Positions 1 to 8,639 are shown, counted from the first letter of the stretch. The stretch: DNA of 48,211 nt from CAYFUF01 sp964394795 (GCA_964394795.1 CAYMYX010000009.1:1-48211), one strand, 5' to 3'. A program made the numbers and translations. The notes: generated from the sequence alone by a model not told the origin.

Positions 1-869
1 AATCCGGTTGTGGAAAGTCGATGACGGCCTTAGCCACCATGGGTCTTCTTCCCAAAAACGGGTTAATTACAAATGGAGAAATCAACTGGCAAGAGGAGGT
101 CGACCTCATTCGTCTGAAGAGGAAAGAAAGACGGAAGTATAGGGGTGACCGGATGGGCATGATCTTCCAAGAACCCATGACTGCCCTAAACCCCCTCTTG
201 ACCATTGGTTATCAAATCACCGAAAACATTCTCCAACATAGTGACCTCACAAGAAAGGAAGCCTATGAGATGGCCAAAGAAGCCTTGGCGGATGTCGGCA
301 TTGCCAACCCCGATAGGCGAATGAGTCAGTTACCGTACTCCCTTTCCGGCGGCTTGCGCCAGAGGGTCATGATCGCGATGGCCATGGTCGTCCAGCCCGA
401 ACTCTTAATCTGCGACGAGCCGACGACCGCCCTAGATGTTACTATCCAGAAGCAGGTCCTCTACCTCCTAAAGAAATTGAAGGAAGAGAAGGGGACCTCC
501 ATGCTCTTTATCACCCACGACCTGGGCGTCGTCGGGGAAATCAGCGACCGGGTCCTCGTCCTCTATTCCGGCAGCAAGATGGAAGAGGCCCCTGTGCAAA
601 CCATTTTTGAGGCACCCATGCACCCTTATACCATAGGATTATTTAACGCCTATCCGGACATTGACCGGGAAGACCAGCAACTGGAAGCCATCGAGGGAAC
701 TTTCCCCTCGCTGACCGAATCCATATCCGGTTGTCGTTTCCACCCCCGTTGTCCCTATGCACAAGACCTGTGCAAATTGCGCGTACCCGAAATCGTCGAG
801 GTAGCCCCGGACCACTTGGTTGCCTGCCACAAAGTAACAACAGAACTGGAGGGAGCTACATGGAACTAA
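1..869 (+). CDS. dppD: Peptide ABC transporter ATP-binding protein, DppD/OppD type (5' partial)
   Basis: Cytoplasmic ATPase that powers uptake of di- or oligopeptides through a membrane permease. The gene runs off the left edge: the reading frame is already open at base 3, where the end of the Walker A motif (SGCGKS) is visible, so the ATG at 21 is internal. Also seen are the Q-loop (FQEPMTALNP), an ABC signature in the variant form LSGGLRQR, Walker B (LLICDEPTTALD), the switch histidine (THD) and the C-terminal oligopeptide-transporter extension with the GCRFHPRCP cysteine motif. It overlaps the next ATPase by 10 bases, as is usual in dppDF/oppDF operons. The permease and binding-protein genes should lie to the left. 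DppD versus OppD cannot be decided here. Confidence 0.93.
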   Translation, partial: SGCGKSMTALATMGLLPKNGLITNGEINWQEEVDLIRLKRKERRKYRGDRMGMIFQEPMTALNPLLTIGYQITENILQHSDLTRKEAYEMAKEALADVGIANPDRRMSQLPYSLSGGLRQRVMIAMAMVVQPELLICDEPTTALDVTIQKQVLYLLKKLKEEKGTSMLFITHDLGVVGEISDRVLVLYSGSKMEEAPVQTIFEAPMHPYTIGLFNAYPDIDREDQQLEAIEGTFPSLTESISGCRFHPRCPYAQDLCKLRVPEIVEVAPDHLVACHKVTTELEGATWN

Positions 870-1876
870 CCAAAGAAAACCGAAAGCTACTTCTGGAGAC
901 GGTAGACTTAACCAAAGAATTCAAGTTGAACTGGCGGGAGAGCCTACGGGCAGTGGACAAGGTAAGCATTCAGGTCTATGAAGGAGAAAAGGTGGCCATA
1001 GTCGGGGAATCCGGCTGTGGCAAAAGCACGCTGGGTCGAACCATCCTCCAATTGACGCCTTCCACTGAGGGAGAAATCCGCTTCTACTGCGAGAATGTCC
1101 CCGAAAAGTTAAAGATGAAGGATGAGGAGGGGGCAGACTATTGCGAAATCACTAGCCTCAGTACGAAGGAGATGCGGGAGCTTCGCCGAGACCTCCAAAT
1201 GATCTTCCAAGATCCCAGCTCCTCCCTTAATCCTCGCCTAACCATTGGGCAAACCGTAGAGGAAGCTTTTGAAATACACTACAAGCTGCCAAAGAAGGAG
1301 CGGAAGAAGAGGACGTTGGAAATGCTAGCCTCCGTAGGCCTCAACGAGGAATTCTACGACAAGTATCCCAATACCCTGTCCGGTGGACAAAAGCAGCGTG
1401 TCGGTATCGCCCGAGCTCTCTGCCTCCAACCCCGCCTCCTCATCCTTGACGAAGCGGTATCCGCCTTGGACGTTTCCGTCCAAGCCCAAATTCTTCAGTT
1501 GCTAGAAGACCTCCACCAAGAATTTAAGTTGACTTATCTCTTTATCACCCACGACTTGGGCGTAGTGAAATACTTTTGCGACCGTGTCGTTCTGCTTTAT
1601 CTGGGACGAATCTGTGAAATTTCCACCACCGACGATATCTTCAATAAACCCCTCCATCCTTATACCGAATCCCTGATTGGATCCATCCCACGTATCCAAC
1701 ACCGGGATCTGGAGAATACGCCCATCTTGGAGGGAGAAGTGCCTAGTCCGATGAACATGCCTAGTGGCTGCGCCTTCCATACGCGTTGCCCTCAGTGCAT
1801 GGAAATCTGCACAGTCGAACAACCCGAATTAATCACCCTAGAAGGTGGAAGGCAAGTCGCCTGTCACTTATACTAG
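860..1876 (+). CDS. dppF: Peptide ABC transporter ATP-binding protein, DppF/OppF type
   Basis: Second ATPase of the peptide importer, expected to pair with the upstream DppD-like subunit. The chosen start is ATG 860, 6 bases after GGAGGG (848-853), giving 338 residues; the open frame extends further upstream, but only inside dppD. Motifs in order: Walker A GESGCGKST, Q-loop FQDPSSSLNPR, signature LSGGQKQR, Walker B LLILDEAVSALD, switch THD, and the C-terminal SGCAFHTRCP motif. Between Walker A and the Q-loop there is an insert of about 35 residues rich in charged residues, common in DppF relatives. The stop is followed after 62 bases by a gamma-glutamyltransferase gene, so cotranscription is plausible. 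Confidence 0.93.
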   Translation: MELTKENRKLLLETVDLTKEFKLNWRESLRAVDKVSIQVYEGEKVAIVGESGCGKSTLGRTILQLTPSTEGEIRFYCENVPEKLKMKDEEGADYCEITSLSTKEMRELRRDLQMIFQDPSSSLNPRLTIGQTVEEAFEIHYKLPKKERKKRTLEMLASVGLNEEFYDKYPNTLSGGQKQRVGIARALCLQPRLLILDEAVSALDVSVQAQILQLLEDLHQEFKLTYLFITHDLGVVKYFCDRVVLLYLGRICEISTTDDIFNKPLHPYTESLIGSIPRIQHRDLENTPILEGEVPSPMNMPSGCAFHTRCPQCMEICTVEQPELITLEGGRQVACHLY

Positions 1877-1938
1877 TAGTACTATATCTAGCAATCTTTG
1901 AATCTTTTGCACCACTATTACAATCAACGGAGGCTCCC

Positions 1939-3546
1939 ATGCTAAATTTTGATCCAAATTTCCAAAACTTTCCGTCCAACCGCTACACCCTTGCTTCAAA
2001 TAAGGGGATGGTCGCCACCTCCTCAGCCTTAGCGGCTGAAGCCGGGGCGAAAATTCTTCGCCTTGGTGGTAATGCGGTAGACGCAGCCATCGCTACAGCC
2101 GCAGCCCTGACCGTGGTCGAGCCCTCGGCCAATGGCATCGGGTCGGACAACTTTGCGATTGTTTGGATGAAGGGGAAATTGGATGGGATGTCCAGCCAGG
2201 GCTACTCTCCTGCTTCTATCAGTTTGGATGCAGTCAAGGAAAAGTACAGCGAGATGCCCAAGTATGGGTGGACGCCAGTTACCGTTTCGGGAGCCCCAGC
2301 GGGTTGGGCAGCCCTCAGTGAAAAGTACGGCAACCTCTCCTTAGCCGATTGCTTGAAGCCGGCTGTCGACCTCGCCCGTGATGGCTTTCCTGTAGCCGCA
2401 ACGGTGGCCGTTGCCTGGAAAAGAGCAGCGAAAAAGTTCGAAAGCCAACTGGAAGCTCATCCGGAAATTCAATCCTGGTTCGATTGCTTCACGAAGGACG
2501 GTCGCACACCAGACCCCTTCGAGATGTGGACTTTGCCTGACCATGCCACAACCTTAGAAAAGATAGGCCAAACCCAAGCCAAGGCCTTTTATGAAGGCGA
2601 CTTGGCTGAAAAAATCGCCCAGCAGAGCCAAGCCGACGGAGGTTATCTCAGTCTAGAGGACCTAAAAAATCACAAGCCTTTATTCGTTACGCCAATCAAG
2701 ACGAACTACCGGGGCTACGACATTTACGAATTGCCACCCTCCAACCAAGGCCTGGTCGCTCTCATGGGGCTGAACATCCTGGAGAACTGGACCTTCCACG
2801 AAAGAAATACGGACTACTACCATAAGGCATTTGAGGCGATGAAGCTGGCTTTTGCCGACGGAAAAACCTACATCACCGATCCCGATTGCATGTCCGTTCC
2901 TTTCGAAAGTCTTCTTAAGAAGTCTTATGGGCAGGAGAGAGCAGCCCTCATTACTGACCAAGCCCAAGATTTTGACGCGGGAAAACCGCTTGGCAACAAT
3001 ACCGTCTATTTAGCCACGGGGGACAAGGACGGCAACCTCGTCTCCTTCATCCAATCCAACTATATGGGTTTTGGGTCCGGAGTCGTCATCAAAGGAACGG
3101 GCATCTCTCTACAAAACAGGGGAGCCGACTTCAGTCTTGATCCCAACCACGATAACGTCCTGGCAGGCAAGAAGAAGACCTACCACACCATCATCCCCGG
3201 GATGATGGGCAAGGATGGGGAAGCCTTCGCTGCCTTTGGTGTCATGGGCGGTTACATGCAGCCTCAAGGCCACCTCCAAGTCGCCTCCAATCTTATTGAT
3301 TTTGGGGATAACCCGCAGATGGCCCTCGATGCGCCTCGCTGGCAATGGATGCAAGGCAAGGAGTTCCTTGTCGAGAATCATTTTCCAAGGGCAATCGCGG
3401 AAGTGTTATCATTGAAGGGACATCAGGTGACTAAGGCGGTGGACTTCACTCCCTTCGGACGTGGGCAGATTGTCATGCGGGGGAAAGATGGTGTGCTGCT
3501 AGGCGCAACAGAGAGCAGAACGGATGGAAATATCGCTCTTTGCTAG
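1939..3546 (+). CDS. Gamma-glutamyltransferase family protein, YwrD-like
   Basis: Member of the Ntn-hydrolase gamma-glutamyltranspeptidase family, which cuts or transfers the gamma-glutamyl group of glutathione or gamma-glutamyl peptides. Start ATG 1939 follows GGAGG (1929-1933); the protein has 535 residues. The frame is open further upstream, into the end of dppF, but without a better ribosome site. The likely autocleavage and nucleophilic threonine is Thr355 (NNTVYL), followed by the DKDGNLVSF and NYMGFGSG motifs, which match the YwrD branch. No signal peptide is visible from this start, so it is probably cytoplasmic, unlike secreted Ggt. Its position after a peptide importer suggests it processes imported gamma-glutamyl peptides (inference). 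The chrA pair follows 9 bases after the stop. Confidence 0.88.
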   Translation: MLNFDPNFQNFPSNRYTLASNKGMVATSSALAAEAGAKILRLGGNAVDAAIATAAALTVVEPSANGIGSDNFAIVWMKGKLDGMSSQGYSPASISLDAVKEKYSEMPKYGWTPVTVSGAPAGWAALSEKYGNLSLADCLKPAVDLARDGFPVAATVAVAWKRAAKKFESQLEAHPEIQSWFDCFTKDGRTPDPFEMWTLPDHATTLEKIGQTQAKAFYEGDLAEKIAQQSQADGGYLSLEDLKNHKPLFVTPIKTNYRGYDIYELPPSNQGLVALMGLNILENWTFHERNTDYYHKAFEAMKLAFADGKTYITDPDCMSVPFESLLKKSYGQERAALITDQAQDFDAGKPLGNNTVYLATGDKDGNLVSFIQSNYMGFGSGVVIKGTGISLQNRGADFSLDPNHDNVLAGKKKTYHTIIPGMMGKDGEAFAAFGVMGGYMQPQGHLQVASNLIDFGDNPQMALDAPRWQWMQGKEFLVENHFPRAIAEVLSLKGHQVTKAVDFTPFGRGQIVMRGKDGVLLGATESRTDGNIALC

Positions 3547-3555
3547 GAGGTTGAC

Positions 3556-4146
3556 ATGAACAAGAAGCAAGATAAGCAGGTGGACCGCGGAGGAATCTCC
3601 CTCTCGGAAATCTTCCTGACTTTCGTCAAGATTAACACCTTTACGTTTGGTGGAGGATACACCATCGTACCGGTTATTCGAGACGAATTTATCTATAAGA
3701 AGCAATTAATCGAAGAAGAAGAGATGCTGGATATCGTGGCTTTGGCCCAGTCTGGACCCGGACCTATGGCGATCAGCACCTCCTTACTTACCGGCTACCG
3801 ACTGAGAGGACCTTTGGGGGCAATAGTTGGGCTAATCGCATCCGTCTTACCGTGCTTAGTTATCATCACGATACTTTACTACGTATACGATGCGGTTCAG
3901 GAAAACAGCTGGATCCAAGCGGCCTTCGCCGTCATGGCTGGTGCAATCAGCGCGGTCCTCGTGTGGACAACTTTCAATATGGCCAAGACTGCTTTGGCCA
4001 AACACCCTATTTTTGGGGCGGTGCTTATGGTCCTTGCCTTCGTCGCCAGCTACTTCTTTGATGTGAATACGGCTTTAATCATTGCCATTGCCGGCATTAT
4101 CGGGTTGAGCCTGTTCAGCATCGTTGAAGAAGGGCAGGTGAAATAA
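3556..4146 (+). CDS. chrA: CHR-family (chromate-type) transporter, first half-size subunit
   Basis: Half-size member of the CHR ion transporter family; short CHR proteins work as pairs encoded by adjacent genes. 196 residues, with the hallmark FGGGY motif near residue 33, a proline/glycine-rich SGPGPMAIS motif near residue 72, and about five hydrophobic membrane segments filling the rest. AGGAGG sits at 3545-3550, before ATG 3556. The stop overlaps the next start by one base, so translation is coupled. Chromate export is the named family activity, but in anaerobes the physiological anion is often unknown, so the substrate is left open. Confidence 0.85.
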   Translation: MNKKQDKQVDRGGISLSEIFLTFVKINTFTFGGGYTIVPVIRDEFIYKKQLIEEEEMLDIVALAQSGPGPMAISTSLLTGYRLRGPLGAIVGLIASVLPCLVIITILYYVYDAVQENSWIQAAFAVMAGAISAVLVWTTFNMAKTALAKHPIFGAVLMVLAFVASYFFDVNTALIIAIAGIIGLSLFSIVEEGQVK

Positions 4147-4715
4147 TGAGTGTACTACTTCACCTATACACCACCTTCTTAAAAATCGGCGCCTTGGCTT
4201 TTGGTGGTGGTTACGCCGTCTTACCCTTGATTGAGCAATTCGTCATCAACGAAAACGGCTGGTTAACAGCAAGGGAACTCACTGACTTAATTTCCCTGTC
4301 CCAGATGACGCCGGGACCAATTGCCATTAACTCTGCGACCTTTATCGGAACGAAAGTAGCCGGTATACCGGGTGCAATCATTGCTACATTAGGTAACGTA
4401 ACGCCCCAATTCATCCTGATGATGACTTTGGGTTACTTCATTTTCAGCGGTAAAGAGATCAAGTTTTTGGACAAGATCCTCAAGGGTCTGAAGCCTGCTA
4501 TTGTAGGTCTAATCGCCATTGCGACCATCAATATGATTGAATCCTCCTTATTCAATTCGGGAACGTGGGGACTCAACGATTGGAGCATCCTAGGCGTAGT
4601 TGGCTTCATCATCGGCCTCGTCCTTTATCGGAAAAAGACCCTATCCGTCATTCAGCTTGTTTTACTTTCAGCTGCGGTGGGATTAGGTCTCCATGGCATC
4701 ATGACAATTCTGTAA
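4146..4715 (+). CDS. chrA: CHR-family (chromate-type) transporter, second half-size subunit
   Basis: Partner of the preceding half-size CHR protein, 189 residues, starting at an ATG that shares one base with the upstream stop. It repeats the same signatures: FGGGYAVLP near residue 20, then MTPGPIAINSATFIGTKVAG, followed by several hydrophobic helices. The two proteins are homologous to each other rather than identical halves, as expected for a heterodimer with opposite membrane orientation. It is the last gene of the run that begins with the peptide transporter; a 184-base gap holding a weak hairpin and the rubrerythrin promoter follows. Confidence 0.85.
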   Translation: MSVLLHLYTTFLKIGALAFGGGYAVLPLIEQFVINENGWLTARELTDLISLSQMTPGPIAINSATFIGTKVAGIPGAIIATLGNVTPQFILMMTLGYFIFSGKEIKFLDKILKGLKPAIVGLIAIATINMIESSLFNSGTWGLNDWSILGVVGFIIGLVLYRKKTLSVIQLVLLSAAVGLGLHGIMTIL

Positions 4716-4754
4716 TAGATTGAGTTGAAAAAAAAAACAAATTCAAGGATTCAG

Positions 4755-4781
4755 CGTGTTAGTCATGGCTAATTTTACACG
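4755..4781 (+). terminator. Weak hairpin after the chrA pair
   Basis: CGTG-TTAG (4755-4762) can pair with CTAA (4769-4772) and CACG (4778-4781), with a small bulge. It is followed only by TTTT and is weak, so a terminator role is tentative. Confidence 0.25.
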
Positions 4782-4798
4782 TTTTCCGGGTAATTTGG

Positions 4799-4826
4799 TT
4801 TACTTTTATTTTTCTTATGTTACAAT
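4799..4826 (+). promoter_or_regulatory. Putative rubrerythrin promoter
   Basis: An extended -10 element, TGTTACAAT (4818-4826 region, hexamer TACAAT 4821-4826), lies about 74 bases before the rubrerythrin start. A poor -35 match, TTTACT (4799-4804), sits 16 bases upstream. No clear operator palindrome (for example a PerR box) was recognised. Confidence 0.45.
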
Positions 4827-4899
4827 AAATATAGCTCAATTAGGAATGAGTCTAAATTGTTAAAGAATAACATAACTAGTTTTAGAAGGAGACTACATA

Positions 4900-5445
4900 A
4901 TGAAATTAATGACACAATCAAATCTACGTTCAGCTTTCGGTGGAGAATCTCAAGCACGCACTCGCTACAACATCTGGGGCGAAAAGGCTGCTAAAGAAGG
5001 TTATCCTAACGTTCAACGTTTATTCGACGCAACATCAGATGCAGAGAAAATCCACGCTACACTTCACTTCAACGCTCTTAAGGACGTTGCTGGTGACTTT
5101 GATGTAACAAGCACTGCTGGCTTCGGCATTGGCGACACTTCACAAAACCTACAAGGCGCTATCGATGGTGAAACATTCGAGTTCACTGAAATGTACCCAG
5201 CTTACATCGAAGTTGCTGAAATGCAAGGTGAAGAAACTGCAGTTCGTGCAATGAGATATGCAGTTGAAGCAGAAAAAATCCACGCCGAAATGTTTGGTAA
5301 AGCAAAAGAAGCTGTTGACGCAGGTTCTGACCTTGAAGTTAACGACAGTGTTTACCTATGCCCAGTTTGTGGTTATGTTTCTCTTGAAAGAGACGAAAAG
5401 TGCCCACTATGTGGTGCTAAGGGTGAACTTTTCATCGCTTACTAA
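4900..5445 (+). CDS. rbr: Rubrerythrin
   Basis: Cytoplasmic peroxide-reducing non-haem iron protein of anaerobes. 181 residues. The N-terminal four-helix ferritin-like domain shows the diiron ligands in GESQART, EKIHATLH, and EMQGEE...EAEKIHAEMF. The C-terminal rubredoxin-like domain has two cysteine pairs (CPVCG and CPLCG) that bind one iron. AGAAGGAG (4884-4891) precedes the ATG. The gene is monocistronic, with its own promoter and a strong terminator, and is AT-richer in codon choice (preferring GCT, GAA and similar codons) than its neighbours, which is typical of a highly expressed gene. Confidence 0.97.
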   Translation: MKLMTQSNLRSAFGGESQARTRYNIWGEKAAKEGYPNVQRLFDATSDAEKIHATLHFNALKDVAGDFDVTSTAGFGIGDTSQNLQGAIDGETFEFTEMYPAYIEVAEMQGEETAVRAMRYAVEAEKIHAEMFGKAKEAVDAGSDLEVNDSVYLCPVCGYVSLERDEKCPLCGAKGELFIAY

Positions 5446-5470
5446 AAAATACTTTTCTTATATTTGCTTC

Positions 5471-5511
5471 AAAAACTGCCTACCAAGGAAACCTTGGCAG
5501 GCAGTTTTTTT
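5471..5511 (+). terminator. Rho-independent terminator of rubrerythrin
   Basis: The stem AAAACTGCCT-x-CCAAGG (from 5472) pairs with CCTTGG-x-AGGCAGTTTT across an AAA loop (5489-5491), with one A/C mismatch, and is followed by a run of seven T. A strong intrinsic terminator. Confidence 0.92.
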
Positions 5512-5558
5512 GTCCTTTGCAATCTTCTGATTATCACTCTTTCGAGGACAATCTTTTA

Positions 5559-5567
5559 TGTTAAAAT
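5559..5567 (+). promoter_or_regulatory. Putative cdaA promoter (extended -10)
   Basis: TGTTAAAAT (5559-5567) is an extended -10 element 27 bases before the cdaA start, located after the rubrerythrin terminator. No good -35 is seen at the standard distance. Confidence 0.35.
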
Positions 5568-5593
5568 AGAGGGAGAATATCGGAGGAGGCATT

Positions 5594-6454
5594 ATGGATT
5601 TTTTTGAGACCATACAGCGGTTGTTTACCACATTTCGCGTAACTGACCTGATCGACATCCTGGTTATCGCTGTTATCATTTATTATATTATCCTTTTGGT
5701 AAAGGAGACGAGAGCGGAACAGCTGATTAAAGGCTTTTTCGCTATCCTCATCGTTGCCCAATTGAGTGACTGGTTTAATTTGTACACGGTGAATTGGCTG
5801 ATATCCAACTTGCTGACAGTCGGTCTTATTCTCGTCATCGTGCTCTTTCAACCAGAGCTTCGCCGCGCGTTCGAACGGTTGGGTCGGTCCCAAGGTTGGC
5901 TCCTTTCCTTCGTAAATCCTTCCGAAGATACAGAAAACAGAGAACGAGTTGAAGAGGTGACCAGGGCAACAAATTCCCTGTCCCGCCAAAAGATTGGCGC
6001 CCTTATCGTACTTGAGGGAACTACCGGCCTAAACGACATCGTTGAAACCGGAACCCGCATCGATGGTGCAGTCACGGCTGAACTTCTGATCAACATTTTT
6101 ATTCCCAATACGCCCCTCCACGACGGCGCAGTTATCATCAAGGATGACAGCATCCGAGCAGCAGGCGCTTTCTTACCATTAACCGAAAATAACAATCTCG
6201 CTAGAGACTTGGGCACACGCCACCGGGCTGCTTTAGGCATCTCTGAACGGTCTGACGCGATGGTTATCATTGTTTCCGAAGAAACCGGTCAAGTTTCCGT
6301 CGCCGAAGACGGGAAGATTTCCCGCCGCATCGATGCAGAGACCTTAAAAGAAATCCTCTACCGCTTCTACTCCGAAGAAGAATCCAGAGGCTTCTTGTCT
6401 CGCTTCTTAACCGCAAAACGAGAGGAGGCCGAAGGTGGACCGACTGAAGAATAA
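5594..6454 (+). CDS. cdaA: Diadenylate cyclase CdaA (c-di-AMP synthase)
   Basis: Membrane-bound enzyme that joins two ATP molecules into cyclic di-AMP, which controls potassium and osmolyte uptake and cell-wall homeostasis. 286 residues: three hydrophobic helices in residues about 15-85, then the DAC domain with the catalytic motifs Asp177-Gly-Ala (LHDGAVII) and Arg209-His-Arg (GTRHRAALG), followed by VSEETG. GGAGGAGG precedes the ATG. The next gene, cdaR, overlaps by 20 bases, so the enzyme and its regulator are co-translated. In many Bacillota glmM follows as third gene; here it does not. Confidence 0.96.
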   Translation: MDFFETIQRLFTTFRVTDLIDILVIAVIIYYIILLVKETRAEQLIKGFFAILIVAQLSDWFNLYTVNWLISNLLTVGLILVIVLFQPELRRAFERLGRSQGWLLSFVNPSEDTENRERVEEVTRATNSLSRQKIGALIVLEGTTGLNDIVETGTRIDGAVTAELLINIFIPNTPLHDGAVIIKDDSIRAAGAFLPLTENNNLARDLGTRHRAALGISERSDAMVIIVSEETGQVSVAEDGKISRRIDAETLKEILYRFYSEEESRGFLSRFLTAKREEAEGGPTEE

Positions 6455-7715
6455 TTGGAAGTGGAAGTTAGCTTCCCTCATTATCGGCTTCTTTTTATGG
6501 AGCTATATTACCGCAGGTGTTAACCCCACACAGGAATTAACACTGCGAGACATCCCTTTGGAAATGCGTAACCAGCAATCCCTTACGCAAAACGACTATA
6601 CGATTACGGCGCAGGATCCACAGAACTTGTCCGTCTTGGTTACCGGTAAACGGAACCAACTTGGTGACCTTCAACTCAATGATATCGTTGCGTTTGTAGA
6701 CTTATCCAACTTTGAAGAAGGCATGCAGTCCTTCCCCATTCGCTATGAGTCCCCATCGGATATTATCATCACTCAAACATCGGCAGAACGAGTGAACCTA
6801 ACCATCGAAAAAGTAGTGACACGAAGCGTCAACGTAAACGTGGAAGATTTAGGTCAACTCGACGACAACTATATTTTGGAATCGCTGACGGCCACCCCTC
6901 AAACGGTGGAGATTACCGGTTCAAGGTCCAAGGTAGACGCCGTTGAACGGTTAGTCGCCCGAATCGACATCACCGGCTTAACAGATGACCGCTCATCCAA
7001 CGTCAAGATTGTGCCCGTCAATGCTGCAGGCGAAGAAGTGCCTGATGTAACCCTAAGCCTCTCATCAGTTAATGTTTCCTTATCTATCCTTAAGCAAAAA
7101 GAGGTGGGGATTGTTCCTAACTTGAGGGGAGAATTAGCCGATGACAGCGCTCTTCGTCTCGTTCAGGTAGTGCCAAACACCATACTCGTAAAAGGCAAAA
7201 CTTCCGTTATCGATAATCTGGAGACAATTAATACCGAACCCATCGATCAAGCACAGATTACCGAAGATATCGAACGATCAGTTCATTTGGACTTCCCTGA
7301 CGGGGTTGAATCCGTGAATGGCAACTCATCGGTTAATTTAAAGATTGATTTAGATAAGAAGGAAGACCGAGTCTTTGACATTCCAGCTAATAGGGTGGCC
7401 ATAGAGAATGGCCCAGTAGGAACACTTACAGCGCTGCAAAATCCTGATGCAACAATCGATGTGACGGTGAATGGATTCCCATCGGACTTGGACAATCTAA
7501 GTCCACTTCAAATCCGCTTGCTAGTAGACTTGGCAGATAGTACGCAAACTGCAGGTACGATCAGCAGACCCCTTACCGTAGAATTACCCGAGGGATTTAC
7601 CTTAGTCTCTACCAGTCCCAGAGCAGTCAGTATCATACTTGGTAACGAAGAATCGGACGAAGAACCACCCGAGGAATCTAGCCAAAGCAGTGAAAGTTCT
7701 GCAAACAATCCTTAA
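6435..7715 (+). CDS. cdaR: CdaA regulatory protein CdaR (YbbR-domain protein)
   Basis: Single-pass membrane protein known in Bacillus and Listeria to bind and modulate CdaA. It uses a GTG start at 6435 behind GAGGAGG (6422-6428), inside the end of cdaA. 426 residues: a short cytoplasmic head, one signal-anchor helix (residues about 11-28, ending WSYITAG), then about four YbbR repeats outside the cell, each with the beta-rich 'V.V.G....V' pattern (for example VEITGSRSKVDAV and ILVKGKTSVIDNL), and an acidic, serine-rich tail. No T-rich terminator is seen on this strand after the stop. Confidence 0.93.
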   Translation: MDRLKNNWKWKLASLIIGFFLWSYITAGVNPTQELTLRDIPLEMRNQQSLTQNDYTITAQDPQNLSVLVTGKRNQLGDLQLNDIVAFVDLSNFEEGMQSFPIRYESPSDIIITQTSAERVNLTIEKVVTRSVNVNVEDLGQLDDNYILESLTATPQTVEITGSRSKVDAVERLVARIDITGLTDDRSSNVKIVPVNAAGEEVPDVTLSLSSVNVSLSILKQKEVGIVPNLRGELADDSALRLVQVVPNTILVKGKTSVIDNLETINTEPIDQAQITEDIERSVHLDFPDGVESVNGNSSVNLKIDLDKKEDRVFDIPANRVAIENGPVGTLTALQNPDATIDVTVNGFPSDLDNLSPLQIRLLVDLADSTQTAGTISRPLTVELPEGFTLVSTSPRAVSIILGNEESDEEPPEESSQSSESSANNP

Positions 7716-7734
7716 ACCAAGGCATATAGGCAAT

Positions 7735-7758
7735 AAAAAAGCCCCCTTGGCAGGGGGC
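7735..7758 (-). terminator. Terminator for the minus-strand LiaF-like gene
   Basis: The 7-bp stem GCCCCCT/AGGGGGC (7741-7747 with 7752-7758, loop TGGC) is followed, when read on the minus strand, by TTTTTT (7735-7740). On the plus strand no T-run follows. A second perfect hairpin, CTATTGCC/GGCAATAG (7771-7789), lies between it and the gene and lacks a T-run. Confidence 0.75.
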
Positions 7759-7802
7759 AGGAGAAAGTTGCTATTGCCGTGGGCAATAGTTGACGAAACT
7801 TG

Positions 7803-8516
7803 CTATACAATCCGCAGGGAACCTGCGAATACCTGACTATCAACGATAAGTGTTGCCGTGGCAATCTGGTTTAGTTCCACTTCGTTTTTGGAATAGTAAT
7901 GCTTTCCGTTGACGATGACATGCCAATCCGATGGAACGTCGATGGTCACGGAAGAAAAATTAATGCGGCAATCTAAGCGGATTTCTTTTTCTAAAGGAAG
8001 GACATTCTTTAAGTCCATAACGACATTGGAGAAGAGTGCTTCAATGCTACCACCTGAGAAGGTGTTGGATTGATAGGTTCTCCGGTCAGAGGTGAAGACG
8101 AAGCGGTCATCGAGAACATCTTTGTGTTCAAAGGATGCATCCGGCTTGTACTTACGTCCTTCGGTATAGCTGACAGCACCGGAGTGGTCAGAATCGAGGC
8201 GGTGGACATACTTGTTTTTAGGTGTTGCTGCACTGAACATGACTCTCAAACCGAGAACGATGAGGACGAGTGCAACGAAGATAGTCCATGAGTTACCTGT
8301 GAGCATACCTAAGGTATTTAATTGAACAACTACACCGATGGCAATCAGAATAAGAGAAAATGCCTTAGACTTATTCTTTTTGAAGAGGCGTAGGAAACCG
8401 TAGATGATTAATGCGGTTGGCCAATAGGTGTTAAAGAGTGGCCAAAATGAAACATTGAATAGCTGACTAGCGAGTAATACGACGCCAATTGCTACAATAA
8501 TGAGTCCAAATAGCAT
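7803..8516 (-). CDS. LiaF-like membrane protein (cell-envelope stress domain)
   Basis: 237 residues. The N-terminal half holds four hydrophobic segments (residues about 1-17, 27-45, 52-70 and 75-95) separated by short basic loops such as KKNKSK. The C-terminal half is the soluble beta-rich domain of the LiaF/VraT family, with FSGGSIEALFSNVVMDLKNV corresponding to the family's 'F.G...a.fG....DL..a' motif. LiaF represses the LiaRS two-component system in Bacillus; no sensor kinase or regulator lies next to this gene, so that role is only a possibility. AAAGGGG precedes the ATG (complement of 8514-8516). Transcribed alone and divergent from gltX. Confidence 0.75.
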   Translation of the reverse strand: MLFGLIIVAIGVVLLASQLFNVSFWPLFNTYWPTALIIYGFLRLFKKNKSKAFSLILIAIGVVVQLNTLGMLTGNSWTIFVALVLIVLGLRVMFSAATPKNKYVHRLDSDHSGAVSYTEGRKYKPDASFEHKDVLDDRFVFTSDRRTYQSNTFSGGSIEALFSNVVMDLKNVLPLEKEIRLDCRINFSSVTIDVPSDWHVIVNGKHYYSKNEVELNQIATATLIVDSQVFAGSLRIV

Positions 8517-8630
8517 ATTGTTCCCCTTTCATACTTTGTTTTATGTGCTTAGTATACGTATTACTTATGAATTTATTATGGAGAGATTTTGTAATTATTT
8601 TGAGTGACCGGCCATCACCCGGGGCTTATG

Positions 8631-8639
8631 TGTTACTAT
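8631..8639 (+). promoter_or_regulatory. Putative gltX promoter (extended -10)
   Basis: TGTTACTAT (8631-8639) is an extended -10 element 28 bases before gltX. No good -35 was found at 16-18 bases. Confidence 0.35.

Noticed and set aside
731..859. Longer N-terminus for the second peptide-transporter ATPase
   Set aside because: The extension lies inside dppD; GGAGGG at 848-853 points to ATG 860.
1786..1938. Longer N-terminus for the gamma-glutamyltransferase, including a hydrophobic stretch that could mimic a signal peptide
   Set aside because: The stretch overlaps the end of dppF and its intergenic tail; GGAGG at 1929-1933 points to ATG 1939.
5848..6270. 140-residue minus-strand frame opposite cdaA
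   Set aside because: Shadow of the DAC domain; no independent signals.
7771..7789. Perfect CTATTGCC/GGCAATAG hairpin as terminator of cdaR
   Set aside because: No T-run on the plus strand; cannot be called a terminator, so it is only mentioned.
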